Part shown: in pieces, positions 8,008 to 17,360 of the stretch
Layout of the letters: each line of letters starts with the position of its first letter
How positions within the stretch are numbered: position 1 is the stretch's first letter
From: Thermoanaerobaculia bacterium
Lineage (GTDB): Bacteria; Acidobacteriota; Thermoanaerobaculia; Multivoradales; JAHEKO01
Assembly: GCA_945787525.1 (NCBI GenBank)
Contig: CALZJC010000018.1
Span: 1-44,635, forward strand
Length of the DNA: 44,635 nt
Direction of reading: 5' to 3'
The notes under the pieces: generated by a model
Told to the model about the DNA's origin: nothing
Database searches by the model: none
The model's input: only the letters and a program-made list of their open reading frames with translations
Made by a program: the position numbers and the translations under genes

Positions 8008-8211
8008 CTACCTACAGGGGCCGCGCGTGTCGCCATGCCGGAGATGGGCATCGGCTGCTGGCGCGGGCACCTCCAAGGTCTTCTTTCCCTTGTGACAGAG
8101 GACCACCTTCTCTTGCCCTCTGCCCGGCGTCGGGTGCACGGTGGCTACACATCCCAGCCCGGCGAGCGCCGCCAGGGTCACTAGCAGCGTGATCAGTTGT
8201 CGTGCTCTCAT
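8008..8211 (-). CDS. Small putative lipoprotein with C-H...HL.HGD..G.C motif
   Basis: MRARQLITLLVTLAALAGLGCVATVHPTPGRGQEKVVLCHKGKKTLEVPAPAADAHLRHGDTRGPCR: lipobox-like LGLGC, then CHKGKKTLEV...AHLRHGDTRGPC. Confidence 0.7.
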   Translation of the reverse strand: MRARQLITLLVTLAALAGLGCVATVHPTPGRGQEKVVLCHKGKKTLEVPAPAADAHLRHGDTRGPCR

Positions 8212-8484
8212 GCGCCTATCGTATGCCCTCCGCCCGGCCCCTACGCCTCCAAACCTGCTGCGCCCATGAGCTGGGCTTCCCGCCTGACCGCCGGTGGCGC
8301 CGGCTCTGTACCCAAAGACTCCGACCGCTTCATCTGGCCGGTTCGCGGCGGCCAGTGACCGGCTCGTTGTAACGCCCCGCCCCCGACGCTAATCGCGGGA
8401 GCCACGGACGGCCCTGCCTGCCTGACCTGCCCGCCAGGGTGGCGACGCTCCGGCAGCGTGAGGCGTAATCTGAAGGCTGCCTCG

Positions 8485-8562
8485 ATAAAGGCACGGCCAG
8501 GCGAAAGCCTGACTCCGCAAAGCCTCGGGTCCGAGAACACTTCCAGATCGCCGGGCTGCCGA
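8485..8562 (+). promoter_or_regulatory. GEMM-I-type (cyclic-dinucleotide) riboswitch aptamer
   Basis: AAAGGCACGGCCAGGCGAAAGCCTGACTCCGCAAAGCCTCGGGTCC...AGATCGCCGGGCTGCC: GAAA tetraloop hairpin (CAGGC-GAAA-GCCTG), CGCAAAGCC..GG tetraloop-receptor element, closing CCGGGCTGCC strand as in Vc2-type GEMM RNAs. Confidence 0.82.
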
Positions 8563-8565
8563 AAG

Positions 8566-8590
8566 GCTGGCACGAGAGGAGGCCAGCATG
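8566..8590 (+). promoter_or_regulatory. SD-containing hairpin immediately upstream of an ATG (putative riboswitch expression platform)
   Basis: GCTGGC (8566-8571) - ACGAGAGGAG - GCCAGC (8582-8587) then ATG 8588; SD GAGGAGG lies in the loop/stem. Confidence 0.6.
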
Positions 8591-8763
8591 TCCGTGCAGC
8601 GTGTGGTTGTAAGTTCGGTGAGGTCGACGCCAACGTGACGACCTACGAGAGGGGGAGGTCCTGCTGCGACATCTCCCCGTGCTCTTGCGCCGCGGTCAAC
8701 GCGTCCAGCGGGTGGGGGACGTCGGACGGCAGCAACATCGTCGTCTTGTCTACGGACTGCTGA
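8588..8763 (+). pseudogene. Cys-rich mini-ORF, apparently frame-disrupted after its start
   Basis: ATG 8588 opens MSVQRVVVSSVRSTPT*; the adjacent frame from 8602 reads CGCKFGEVDANVTTYERGRSCCDISPCSCAAVNASSGWGTSDGSNIVVLSTDC*. Confidence 0.45.
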
Positions 8764-8920
8764 GGCCCCCCTCCCCCCAGGCCCCGCCGGGGACGCGAGC
8801 AGTCTGTCGGACGGCGTGGGATATCGGAGGTCAGCGACCGGACGGGGTCACGGCGGCGAGGGCCAGGCTCGCGGCTTCTGGTACCCCCACGGCGACCTCG
8901 AGGCTAGTACGATTCGGCCC

Positions 8921-9319
8921 ATGACCTATTTCACCGCCTTTGCCGCGACGCTCGTCTCCTTCCTCGCCATCGACCTGGTCTGGATCACGAAGGTGGTGCG
9001 ACCGCTCTACGAGAGGGAGGTGCCCGGGCTGCTGCGGGACACGCCACGTCTCGGGGGGGCGTTGCTCTTCTACGTCGCCTACGTGGCCGGAATCGTGCTC
9101 TTCGCCGTGCGGCCGGGCATGGCGCAGCAATCGGTCGGCACCACGCTGGCCTATGGGGCGGCTTTCGGGGCGCTGGCCTACGCGACCTTCACCGTCACCA
9201 ACTACGCGGTGCTGAACCAATGGACGCTGACGCTCGTGGTGACCGACATCGCCTGGGGAGCGGTGCTGACAGGGGTCGCCGGGGCCTGCGGCTTCTACGC
9301 GGCGCGGCTGATCGACTGA
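8921..9319 (+). CDS. DUF2177-family membrane protein
   Basis: MTYFTAFAATLVSFLAIDLVWITKVVRPLYEREVPGLLR...YGAAFGALAYATFTVTNYAVLNQWTLTLVVTDIAWG; hallmark DUF2177 segments. Confidence 0.88.
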   Translation: MTYFTAFAATLVSFLAIDLVWITKVVRPLYEREVPGLLRDTPRLGGALLFYVAYVAGIVLFAVRPGMAQQSVGTTLAYGAAFGALAYATFTVTNYAVLNQWTLTLVVTDIAWGAVLTGVAGACGFYAARLID

Positions 9320-9339
9320 GCCCCGGGTGGCGGCGCGAC

Positions 9340-9867
9340 ATGGATGTCGTCTCCGACTTCTTGAACTGGGCTTGGGAGCGTCACCACAACCCGCTGAGCT
9401 GGTATATCCGCCCGCTGTTCGTCTTGCCCTTTTGCTATTTCGCGTACAAGAAGAGCGTCTGGGGTGTCGTGCTGACGATCGTCGCGGTGCTCTCCAGCAT
9501 GTTCTGGTTCCCGGCGCCGACGAGTGCGGATTCGCGCGCGACAGAGTTCCTCGCCATGGAGCGCCGGTACGTGACCGGGGACTGGACGTTGGCCAAGAGT
9601 GCCATGACGGCGCTCGTGCCGATCTGGTTTTTCGTTCTGGCGTGGGCGTTCTGGCGGCGGTCCTGGCTGGCCGGCTTCCTCGTCATCAACGTGGGTGTGT
9701 TGCTGAAAGTCGTCTGGAGCTTCTACTTTGCCGGAGCCAGTGCTTGGAGCATCATCCCGGCCGTCGGCATCGGAGCCGTGGTGGTCAACGGACTGATGCT
9801 GTCTGTGTACTGGCGGATTCGCAGACGGGCTGGAACAACGAACGAGCACCTGGATGCGCTGCGCTGA
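9340..9867 (+). CDS. Conserved integral membrane protein
   Basis: MDVVSDFLNWAWERHHNPLSWYIRPLFVLPFCYFAYKKS...; several TM segments; close to the DUF2177 gene. Confidence 0.7.
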   Translation: MDVVSDFLNWAWERHHNPLSWYIRPLFVLPFCYFAYKKSVWGVVLTIVAVLSSMFWFPAPTSADSRATEFLAMERRYVTGDWTLAKSAMTALVPIWFFVLAWAFWRRSWLAGFLVINVGVLLKVVWSFYFAGASAWSIIPAVGIGAVVVNGLMLSVYWRIRRRAGTTNEHLDALR

Positions 9868-10139
9868 GATGTCCGTCGGAGGAGGTTCTCCGAACCGAGA
9901 TCGGAGACCCGGGTCACCAACACCAACTTACCCCAGAGCTTCAGGAACAGACCTGATCTGAAACGTCAGGACCAGTTCTCCCTCGAGCCGTCCAGGTCGA
10001 TGGGGTGGCGGGCTCCCACGCTAGGATGGGGCCAGTGGACCTCCACAGCAGGGCGCCGTTGCTTGCCGGGGACCCGGGCCCGGAACTTCGACGCCGGGTC
10101 GCAGTCCAAGTGGAGGTGGTCAACGATTGGAGGCCTGCC

Positions 10140-12566
10140 ATGAGTCGCTTTCTGAAGACCGCACTGGCTGCGACCGCAGTTTGCTTTCTGGTGGGGGCAG
10201 CGCAGCTCCGGGCGGAGCAGAAACTCGACCTTCCGGAGCTCGAGAAAACAGGAGTCGTCGTACCGTGGCAGGACTTCAAGCTCATTCTCGAGGAGATCCG
10301 TCGGCAGCCGGTCGTGCCGCCCGAGCCTCCGCCGGTGGATTTCGCTTTTTCGCAGTGCGAGGTCATCGCGGTCGCCGACCGGGACGAACAGCATCTCAAG
10401 CTCGGGCTCGGCTTCGAGGTGCAGATCCTCAACCCCGACAGGTGGGTGGAGGTGCCGATCCTGCCGGCCGGGGTGGCGATCTCCTCGGCGACGATGGACG
10501 GCGCTCCGGCCAGGCTCTACGACCGCAACGGCTCCTTGAATGTCGCGCTGAGAGGCGCCGGCCGACATCGTTTTGCGATCGAGATCGTCGCGCCCGTGCA
10601 GGACAGCCGGGGTCACCGCACGGCGCAGCTGCGTTTCCCGGCGGCGCCGTCCGCGACAGTCGATCTGAGCATTCCGCGCGGCAATCTGGAGGTTCAATTC
10701 ACCGGCGCAGTCCTCCAATCGGTGGCTGGCTCCGCCGAATCCACGCAGGTCCGAGCGGCGTTGCAGCAGACCAGGAATACGACCGTCACCTGGTTTCGCA
10801 GGGTCGAGGCCGACAAGAAGAGCTCCAAGGTTTTCGTCGAGCTGGCGACTCTGGTGACCATTGGCGAGGGAGCGCTGCGCGGCGCCTCCACAGCCTCCTT
10901 CGTGATCCACGGCCGAGGGGTGGACACTTTCCGCTTCGACCTTCCCAAGAGCATCACGGTTCTCGATGTCAACGCCCATGGTCTCTCCTCGTGGGAGGTC
11001 GGCACCCCGAACCCCGAGAGTGGGCGAGCCGAGCTGCTGGTGAATCTCAACTTCGAGGCTCAGGGGAACTACTCATTGCAGATGAGTTTCGAGCATCTGC
11101 TCGAAGGCACCTCTGCCGAGTTCGACCTTCCCGATCTCGGGGTGCTCGACGTGTTTCGCGAACGCGGCTTTATCGCCGTGGCAGCGGCCACCAACGTCGA
11201 GATCACCCCCCACGGAGAGATCGAGAACGCCGCGCCGGTAGACCCGGCCGAGCTCCCACAGGGCCTCGTCGCCGCTGCCGGCGACACGGTGTTGTATGCC
11301 TTCAAGTACCTCAAGCACCCGGTCGTCGTGCCGCTCACGGTGACCAGGCACGACGACGTGGCCGTCAAGCGCACCATTATCGAGCTGGCGAGCTTGCACA
11401 CCTTCATCAGCCCCGAGGGCAAACGGATCACCTCCGCTGTCTACCGGATGAAGAACAACCGAAAGCAGTACCTGGAGGTCGCTCTCCCCGACGACGCGGT
11501 GCTGTGGGGCGCCTACCGAGACAGGCTGCCGGTCAAGGCGGCACGCCGCGAAGAGGGCGAGATTCTGGTGCCGCTCAAGAAGACCGCGGTTAGCGCCTCG
11601 GGTGAGCTCGAGACCTTTTTTGTCCAGGTGGTCTACTTCGAGCCGGGGGCCGGTATCTCCACCCTGGGCAACCGCCGGCTGTTCGCGCCGCAACTCGACG
11701 TGGACACCTTGGAGGTCCGGTGGGAGGTCTTCATGCCACGCGACAAGCGGTACTTCTGGTTCTCCGGAAACCTGGAGTGGGAGCCGGGCGTCAACCGCAT
11801 CGCATACCTCGGGAGCGCCGCCTACAATCTCGACAATCGGCGGGACCTGAAGAAGCTGGCTCTCGTCGAGCGACACGGGCGGCGGGTCATCACCGATGGC
11901 GACAACGAGGTAGCCGTCGACGAAGTCCGGGTCTCGGCGACCGGCGAGGATCGTCGACTGTCGCAGGAGGAGATGGCGCGGATCGAGGTCGGCAAGATTA
12001 TGGCGCCGGACTCTCCCGACGAAGCCGAGGCACTGGAGGAGGGGCAGCTCGAGGACGACAAAGCGCGGCCGGCGCCGTCCGGTCGGCAGGCTGGGCAACT
12101 CGTCACCCAGGTTCCGGAGCGCTCAAACGTCGCCTTTGGCACCTATCAGGACGTCCGGGGAGTCGGCGGAAACGCCCGCGGTGTGCTTCCCGTGCGGTTC
12201 GATCTCCCCTCCGAGGGCCTGCGCCTGTCATTTGTCGGCCGGCTGATGACCTCCGAGGAGCGGCCTTTGATCGCGATGCGTTTTGTGCCCGCGGCCTGGC
12301 GCCTGCCGCGGCTCGGCCTCTTCGCGGTTGTGCTCCTGACCTTCATCTCGACGCTGTCAGCCGGCCTGATCGCCAGTCGCGGACTCACCGCGCTGTCGCG
12401 CGGCGCCCGGGCCGGGCTCATCGCAGCCGTCGCGGTCTTGCTCGTGACCCTCTACCTTGCAGGGGGGCATCGGATCGCCTTTGTCATGACGTGTGCAGTG
12501 GCCCTGGCTTGCTGCTATGCCATCTGGCGGCTGGCCGGCCGGCCAGACACCGTCGAGGGATTCTGA
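10140..12566 (+). CDS. Large exported envelope protein A (tandem paralogue 1), C-terminal TM segments
   Basis: MSRFLKTALAATAVCFLVGAAQLRAEQKLDLPELEKTGVVVPWQDFKLILEEI...PPEPPP; shares WQDF, SGFVAVA-like, KNNRKQ(Y/F)L and C-terminal TM layout with the next ORF. Confidence 0.82.
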   Translation: MSRFLKTALAATAVCFLVGAAQLRAEQKLDLPELEKTGVVVPWQDFKLILEEIRRQPVVPPEPPPVDFAFSQCEVIAVADRDEQHLKLGLGFEVQILNPDRWVEVPILPAGVAISSATMDGAPARLYDRNGSLNVALRGAGRHRFAIEIVAPVQDSRGHRTAQLRFPAAPSATVDLSIPRGNLEVQFTGAVLQSVAGSAESTQVRAALQQTRNTTVTWFRRVEADKKSSKVFVELATLVTIGEGALRGASTASFVIHGRGVDTFRFDLPKSITVLDVNAHGLSSWEVGTPNPESGRAELLVNLNFEAQGNYSLQMSFEHLLEGTSAEFDLPDLGVLDVFRERGFIAVAAATNVEITPHGEIENAAPVDPAELPQGLVAAAGDTVLYAFKYLKHPVVVPLTVTRHDDVAVKRTIIELASLHTFISPEGKRITSAVYRMKNNRKQYLEVALPDDAVLWGAYRDRLPVKAARREEGEILVPLKKTAVSASGELETFFVQVVYFEPGAGISTLGNRRLFAPQLDVDTLEVRWEVFMPRDKRYFWFSGNLEWEPGVNRIAYLGSAAYNLDNRRDLKKLALVERHGRRVITDGDNEVAVDEVRVSATGEDRRLSQEEMARIEVGKIMAPDSPDEAEALEEGQLEDDKARPAPSGRQAGQLVTQVPERSNVAFGTYQDVRGVGGNARGVLPVRFDLPSEGLRLSFVGRLMTSEERPLIAMRFVPAAWRLPRLGLFAVVLLTFISTLSAGLIASRGLTALSRGARAGLIAAVAVLLVTLYLAGGHRIAFVMTCAVALACCYAIWRLAGRPDTVEGF

Positions 12567-12567
12567 G

Positions 12568-14706
12568 TTGAGTGTTCTCAGACCCGGCTTCGTCGGCGTT
12601 GCCCTGGTTCTGTGGGCCATCGCCGTTCCCGCTCAGCAGCCGCCGGAGCTGCCGGCGCTCAGCGGCACCGAGCTCACCCTCTCTTGGCAGGACTTCAGGA
12701 GTATCGTGGAGAGGACCTACGTCCCTCCAACCCCGCCGGTAGAGCCTCCCGAGGACGCCTTTCTGCGCGCCGCCGAATACACCGGCCGGCTCGACAGGGG
12801 CGTCTTGACACTCGACGCCACGCTGCAGGTGGAGGCGCTCAAAACGGGCTGGGTGAGGCTTCCCCTCTGGGCCGACGGCGCCGTGGTGAGCTTTGATGGC
12901 GACGGCGCGCTGCTCCATCGCAATGGCGGCAGTGTGGAGGCAGTGGCTCAGGGCCCGCGCACCTTTCGGATGCGAGCCCGGCTCGTCCTGCCGGCCACGG
13001 ACCACCCGGGAGAGAACAGGATCTCTCTGACACTGCCCGACGCGCCGCTCAACCTTCTCGACCTCGAGGCGGGTCCCGGGCTGCGCGATCTGGAGGTGGA
13101 GGCGGGTCTGGCTTATCGACGCCAGCCCGGCCGGGTATGGGTGGCTCTGGTCGGCGGCCGAGCCACCGTCCGCTATACCCTCCCGTTTGCCCGCACCGAG
13201 AGCGAGACGGGCGAAGAGCTGGAGCTCGAGCCCAGAGTGCTCGTCACGGCGTACCAGCTGCTGAGCCTGGGGGAGGGGGTGGTGCAAGGCACCCTGGTTC
13301 ACGACTATGAGGTGCAGGTGGCCAAGGTGGACCACTTCGACGTCACCCTGGAGGACGGCGTCGAGGTCTTCGACGCCTCGGCCCCGGGTCTCGAGAGCTG
13401 GAAGATCTTGCAGCGGGAGGGAGAGCGGGTCCTACGCATCAAGCTGGCCGCGCCGACCGAGGGAGCGGTGCGTGTGGTGGTCAGCTTCGAGGGCAGCTAC
13501 GACGCGGAGGCGGGAGTCGTCGAGGTACCGCGCTACCGTCCCGACGATGTCGAGCGGGAGTCGGGTTTCGTCGCCGTAGCCGCCGACGGCGCGGAGGTAG
13601 ACCTCGAGCTCGACGGCAATCTGCTACCCGCCGACGTCAGCGAGATCCCTCCCGATATCCGTGCCTGGGGCGGCAACCTCGTAACCGGATTCAAGTACTC
13701 CGGTGCCCCCGATCGCTCGCGCGTGAAAGTGACCGAGCACGAAGACGCGCCGGTGCTGATGGCTATCGTCGAACGCCTCAACGCCACTAGCGTGTTGCTC
13801 GCCAACGGCGTCGAGGCCAGCTGGATCGACCTCGTGGTGAAGAACAATCGCAAGCAGTTCCTCAAGCTTCGAGTGCCCGAGGGAGAAGTGGAGATCTGGT
13901 CTCTGCTGGTGGACGGACAGCCCACCCGACCGAAGCAAACGGGTAACGATGTCCTGGTTCCGCTGCCAACCACTGCCACCGAGGTCACCACGGGGATCTC
14001 GTTGGTGCTGCTCCGCCGGGGCCGGAGAATCGGCAGTCTTTCGGGCGTGGCCCCCTATCTGCCGAGCTTCGACATCCCCGTTTCCGAGGCGCTCTGGTCT
14101 CTCTACCTGCCGCCGGACAAGCTCTACTCGGTCTCCGACGAGGCCTTTTCCGTTGTCGCGAATACAGCCGCTGTGCGGCGAGGGCGCCCTGTTGGCGGCC
14201 GGTTGGCGCCCAGGGGGCCTGTTTCCTACGAGACCGAGGGCGCCGTGTCCAAGGACACCTACGAGGCTCAGGACAAACAGGAGGCCAAGATCACTCAGCA
14301 GCTCAGGGCGCGTCCGGGCGCCTCCCGCAAGGGCGCCCTGCCAGTGCGCATCGCGCTGCCCGGCGGCATCTCTTCGATGGCGAAGGTCAGCGTCGCCCGG
14401 ATCCTGATGGTGGACGAGACCGAGACGGTACTCCGGATGAGGGCCTTTCCACGCTGGACCCGCTCTCTGACACGCTTCGTGCAGTTGATGTTGATTCTGG
14501 CAGCGGGGCTTCTCGTCGGCCTGCTGGCGGTCGGTCGCCTGCCGCGCCAAAAGCTGCCCGGGGTCGCCGCGTTGTTGGTCGCCGCGCTTGTTCCCTTCGG
14601 CGGTATTGGCGTGATCAGCGCTGTGATTCTCGCGGGCCTCGTGGCTGGGGCCGTCTTCCTCGCCTCATCGATCGCCCGCCGTCGCAGTCTGCAGGCCGGC
14701 GACTAG
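12568..14706 (+). CDS. Large exported envelope protein B (tandem paralogue 2), C-terminal TM segments
   Basis: TTG start 1 nt after upstream stop (TGAGTTG); ...LPALSGTELTLSWQDFRSIVERTYVPPTPPVEPP...SGFVAVAADGAEVDL...KNNRKQFLKLRVPEGEVEIWSLLVDGQP. Confidence 0.8.
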   Translation: MSVLRPGFVGVALVLWAIAVPAQQPPELPALSGTELTLSWQDFRSIVERTYVPPTPPVEPPEDAFLRAAEYTGRLDRGVLTLDATLQVEALKTGWVRLPLWADGAVVSFDGDGALLHRNGGSVEAVAQGPRTFRMRARLVLPATDHPGENRISLTLPDAPLNLLDLEAGPGLRDLEVEAGLAYRRQPGRVWVALVGGRATVRYTLPFARTESETGEELELEPRVLVTAYQLLSLGEGVVQGTLVHDYEVQVAKVDHFDVTLEDGVEVFDASAPGLESWKILQREGERVLRIKLAAPTEGAVRVVVSFEGSYDAEAGVVEVPRYRPDDVERESGFVAVAADGAEVDLELDGNLLPADVSEIPPDIRAWGGNLVTGFKYSGAPDRSRVKVTEHEDAPVLMAIVERLNATSVLLANGVEASWIDLVVKNNRKQFLKLRVPEGEVEIWSLLVDGQPTRPKQTGNDVLVPLPTTATEVTTGISLVLLRRGRRIGSLSGVAPYLPSFDIPVSEALWSLYLPPDKLYSVSDEAFSVVANTAAVRRGRPVGGRLAPRGPVSYETEGAVSKDTYEAQDKQEAKITQQLRARPGASRKGALPVRIALPGGISSMAKVSVARILMVDETETVLRMRAFPRWTRSLTRFVQLMLILAAGLLVGLLAVGRLPRQKLPGVAALLVAALVPFGGIGVISAVILAGLVAGAVFLASSIARRRSLQAGD

Positions 14707-14752
14707 GGCTGTCGGGTACGGCTTTCCGAAGGATCGATCGAGAGGAGCTCGA

Positions 14753-15298
14753 ATGGCGTCACCCTTACCGATACGGCAGGACCCAGCGAGCCGCGCCGTG
14801 GCCGTGGCGTTCGGTCTCGTTGTCGTACTCGGTACCATGTTCGTTCCGCGGCAGAGTGCCGCGATGCAGACCGAGACGGTCGAGGAGACCCTCACGACCA
14901 TGCGAGCGAAAGGCACCTTCGAGGTCAAGCTCAGTCCGCTGGAGACCTACAGCCAGGCCCCGGACGCGAAGATCGGCCGCCTGTCGATCGACAAGACGTT
15001 TGCGGGCGACCTCGCCGGCACCAGCCAAGGCGAGATGCTCTCCGGCGGCTCGCCGGCCGAAGGCTCGGCCGGTTACGTCGCAATCGAGAGGGTGACCGGC
15101 GCCCTTCGAGGCCGGAGCGGCAGTTTCCTGCTGCAACACTCCGGCACGATGACGCCGACGTCGCAGAAGTCGACGATCACCGTCGTCCCCGGCTCGGGCA
15201 CCGATGCTCTCGAGGGCATCGCAGGCACCATGTCGATCGAGATCGAGGACGGCAAACACCTCTATGACTTCGAGTACACACTTCCGAGCAGCCCATGA
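14753..15298 (+). CDS. DUF3224-domain protein (exported)
   Basis: TMRAKGTFEVKLSPLETYSQAPDAKIGRLSIDKTFAGDLAGTSQGEMLSGG...GYVAIERVTGALRGRSGSFLLQHSGTM...: DUF3224 pattern. Confidence 0.85.
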   Translation: MASPLPIRQDPASRAVAVAFGLVVVLGTMFVPRQSAAMQTETVEETLTTMRAKGTFEVKLSPLETYSQAPDAKIGRLSIDKTFAGDLAGTSQGEMLSGGSPAEGSAGYVAIERVTGALRGRSGSFLLQHSGTMTPTSQKSTITVVPGSGTDALEGIAGTMSIEIEDGKHLYDFEYTLPSSP

Positions 15299-15549
15299 CA
15301 GGACTGGAACTAGAGCGAGTTCGACTGGTACCTCAGGTTGAGCCAGCCTGAATCTACTCGACGATGCCGGTGTAGGACTGCCCGGAGCAGAGCGCGGTCC
15401 TGGCCTTCATGCGTGTGTCCCCTTTCTCTCCCCTATCAGGTAACGCGACAAGCTCGGCCGCTGAAGCTCAGGCGCTCGTAGCAAGCCAACAGGGACTCGA
15501 TTCGGGTTTCGGCCTGCCTGGCAGGGGAAGCGCGTCGGGCTCCGGTAGC

Positions 15550-16482
15550 ATGGTCGACATGTCAACTTCCCCTAAAGTCGTGAGAGTCGCTGCCGTGCAG
15601 CACTCCTCGGTCTTCTTGAGTCGCGGGGCCTCGGTCGAGAAGGCGCGCAAGCTCATTGCGGAGGCTGGAGCGAACGGCGCCAAGCTCGTGGTGTTGCCCG
15701 AGGTCTTCATTCCTGGCTATCCGGACTGGGTCTGGGTCGTTCCCAACAGCAAGGGAGCAGTCCTGAACCCGCTCTACCTCGAGCTGTTGACCAACGCGGT
15801 CACGATTCCGGATGAGAGCACCGAGCAACTCTGCGAAGCGGCGCGAGCCGCGGGCGTCCACGTCGCGATAGGGATCAACGAGCGAAACCAGGACAGCTCA
15901 GGTTCGAGTCTGTTCAGCACACTTCTGCTGATCTCCGATGAGGGAAAGATCCTCGGTGCACATCGCAAGTTGATGCCAACCGGTGGCGAGCGAACCGTCT
16001 GGGGCCAGGGAGACGGCAGCACCCTGGCCACATTCGCCACTGGATTCGGCAGGGTCGGCGGCCTGATCTGCTGGGAGAACTACATGCCACTGGCGCGGCA
16101 AGCGATGTATCAGCTGGGCACGCAGATTCTCGTGGCGCCCACCTGGGACTCGAGTGAGCCGTGGATTCTCGCGATGCGCCACATCGCGAGAGAGGGCGGC
16201 ACGTTCGTGATCAACTGCTGCCAGGCTCTACGAATGGACGAAGTCCCGGACCGGTATGAGTTCAAGACGCTCTACCCCGAGGGACGGGAGTGGATCAACA
16301 AGGGCAACAGCTGCATCGTGGACCCGTTGGGAAGGTTCCTCGCCGGGCCGCTCGAGGCGGCTCAGGAGATCCTCTACGCAGATCTCGATATGAGCCTGAT
16401 CCCGGCAGCCAAGCGACTGTTCGATGCGGCTGGTCATTACTCTCGTCCGGACGTCCTGCGCTTCGAGTTCGGTCGAACTTGA
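15550..16482 (+). CDS. Nitrilase/cyanide hydratase-family carbon-nitrogen hydrolase
   Basis: Catalytic E-K-C blocks: VVLPEVFIPGYPDW, HRKLMPTGGERTVWGQGDGS, GGLICWENYMPLAR. Confidence 0.93.
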   Translation: MVDMSTSPKVVRVAAVQHSSVFLSRGASVEKARKLIAEAGANGAKLVVLPEVFIPGYPDWVWVVPNSKGAVLNPLYLELLTNAVTIPDESTEQLCEAARAAGVHVAIGINERNQDSSGSSLFSTLLLISDEGKILGAHRKLMPTGGERTVWGQGDGSTLATFATGFGRVGGLICWENYMPLARQAMYQLGTQILVAPTWDSSEPWILAMRHIAREGGTFVINCCQALRMDEVPDRYEFKTLYPEGREWINKGNSCIVDPLGRFLAGPLEAAQEILYADLDMSLIPAAKRLFDAAGHYSRPDVLRFEFGRT

Positions 16483-16531
16483 CGGGGCCACGAGCCGCGA
16501 CACGGGCCGGCCCGCAGGCCGCAGGGCGACG

Positions 16532-16909
16532 TCATGAAGACGAGGCTGGAGGGTTCACGGCCGCGATCTTCGCGCCAAGCTGGTTCGCAAAGGCCGTCAT
16601 CTGGGGCCAGCTGCTGGACAGCTGAAACCCGGCGGAGAGGTTGCGGCCACGACGCTGGAAGTCGACCTTGAGAACGGGCCGACCGGCGGCCCACCTGCCG
16701 GAATGCCACTTGCCCAGGCGCACACCGGTCATCTCGCGCCAGGGGATCTCGAGCGGCGTCTTGGTGAGAGTCCTGAGGAAGAAGAGACCTCCCTCGTCGA
16801 GCCAGAGCTTGCCGTTGCCGCGGGCGAAGAAGCCGTCCTCGCGAAACCGCCTGAACCAGGCGCCGTCGATCTCGGTGCCGAAGTAGTTGCCTCTCTTGTG
16901 CCCCTCCAT
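16532..16909 (-). CDS. Conserved hypothetical, PH/GRAM-like small protein
   Basis: MEGHKRGNYFGTEIDGAWFRRFREDGFFARGNGKLWLDEGGLFFLRTLTKTPLEIPWREMTGVRLGKWHSGRW...; coherent beta-rich composition. Confidence 0.7.
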   Translation of the reverse strand: MEGHKRGNYFGTEIDGAWFRRFREDGFFARGNGKLWLDEGGLFFLRTLTKTPLEIPWREMTGVRLGKWHSGRWAAGRPVLKVDFQRRGRNLSAGFQLSSSWPQMTAFANQLGAKIAAVNPPASSS

Positions 16910-17360
16910 GACGGCCTCCTGGCTCTCTACGCTCTTGCTGCTGGAGATATTCGGTCGGCTCTGCGTGGGCCCCTTGCCCTGCGTTTCACCTATCCCCTCG
17001 GGGAATCTATGCCGTCTTCAATGCCAGGGCGCCCCGCGGGCTGAGGAGGCTGGGTAAGGCATGCTGTGCCTCTCAACGCCTCGCTGAAGGAGACTATCGT
17101 GGACGCCGTGAGCGCTCCTCAATAGGAGGTCCCGGAAGCAGGGACGGCCAGGTTAGCTCATGGATGAGCACACCTGTTTCTCCGCCGCCTGCTATAGTCG
17201 GCGGGATCTGAACAGACGAAGAGGCCCGGCGACGCGGCGGAATAGCCGACATCGGGCGAGCCTGCCGCGACGCCTGGACCGGGCGTAACGGAGCGGCCGC
17301 TGATCGGCACACGGGGCGCGGAGACGAGGCCCGCGAGTCGTTTCCAGGGGGAGGTGCCAA

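Noticed and set aside
4691-8385. Shared TGTAACGCCCCGC strings at ~4694 and ~8369 as a repeat family
   Set aside because: Only about 13-15 bp shared in GC-rich DNA; insufficient to claim a repeat.
9868-10139. Possible structured RNA or terminator upstream of the large envelope proteins
   Set aside because: No convincing stem-loop with U-tract or known riboswitch core could be read by eye.
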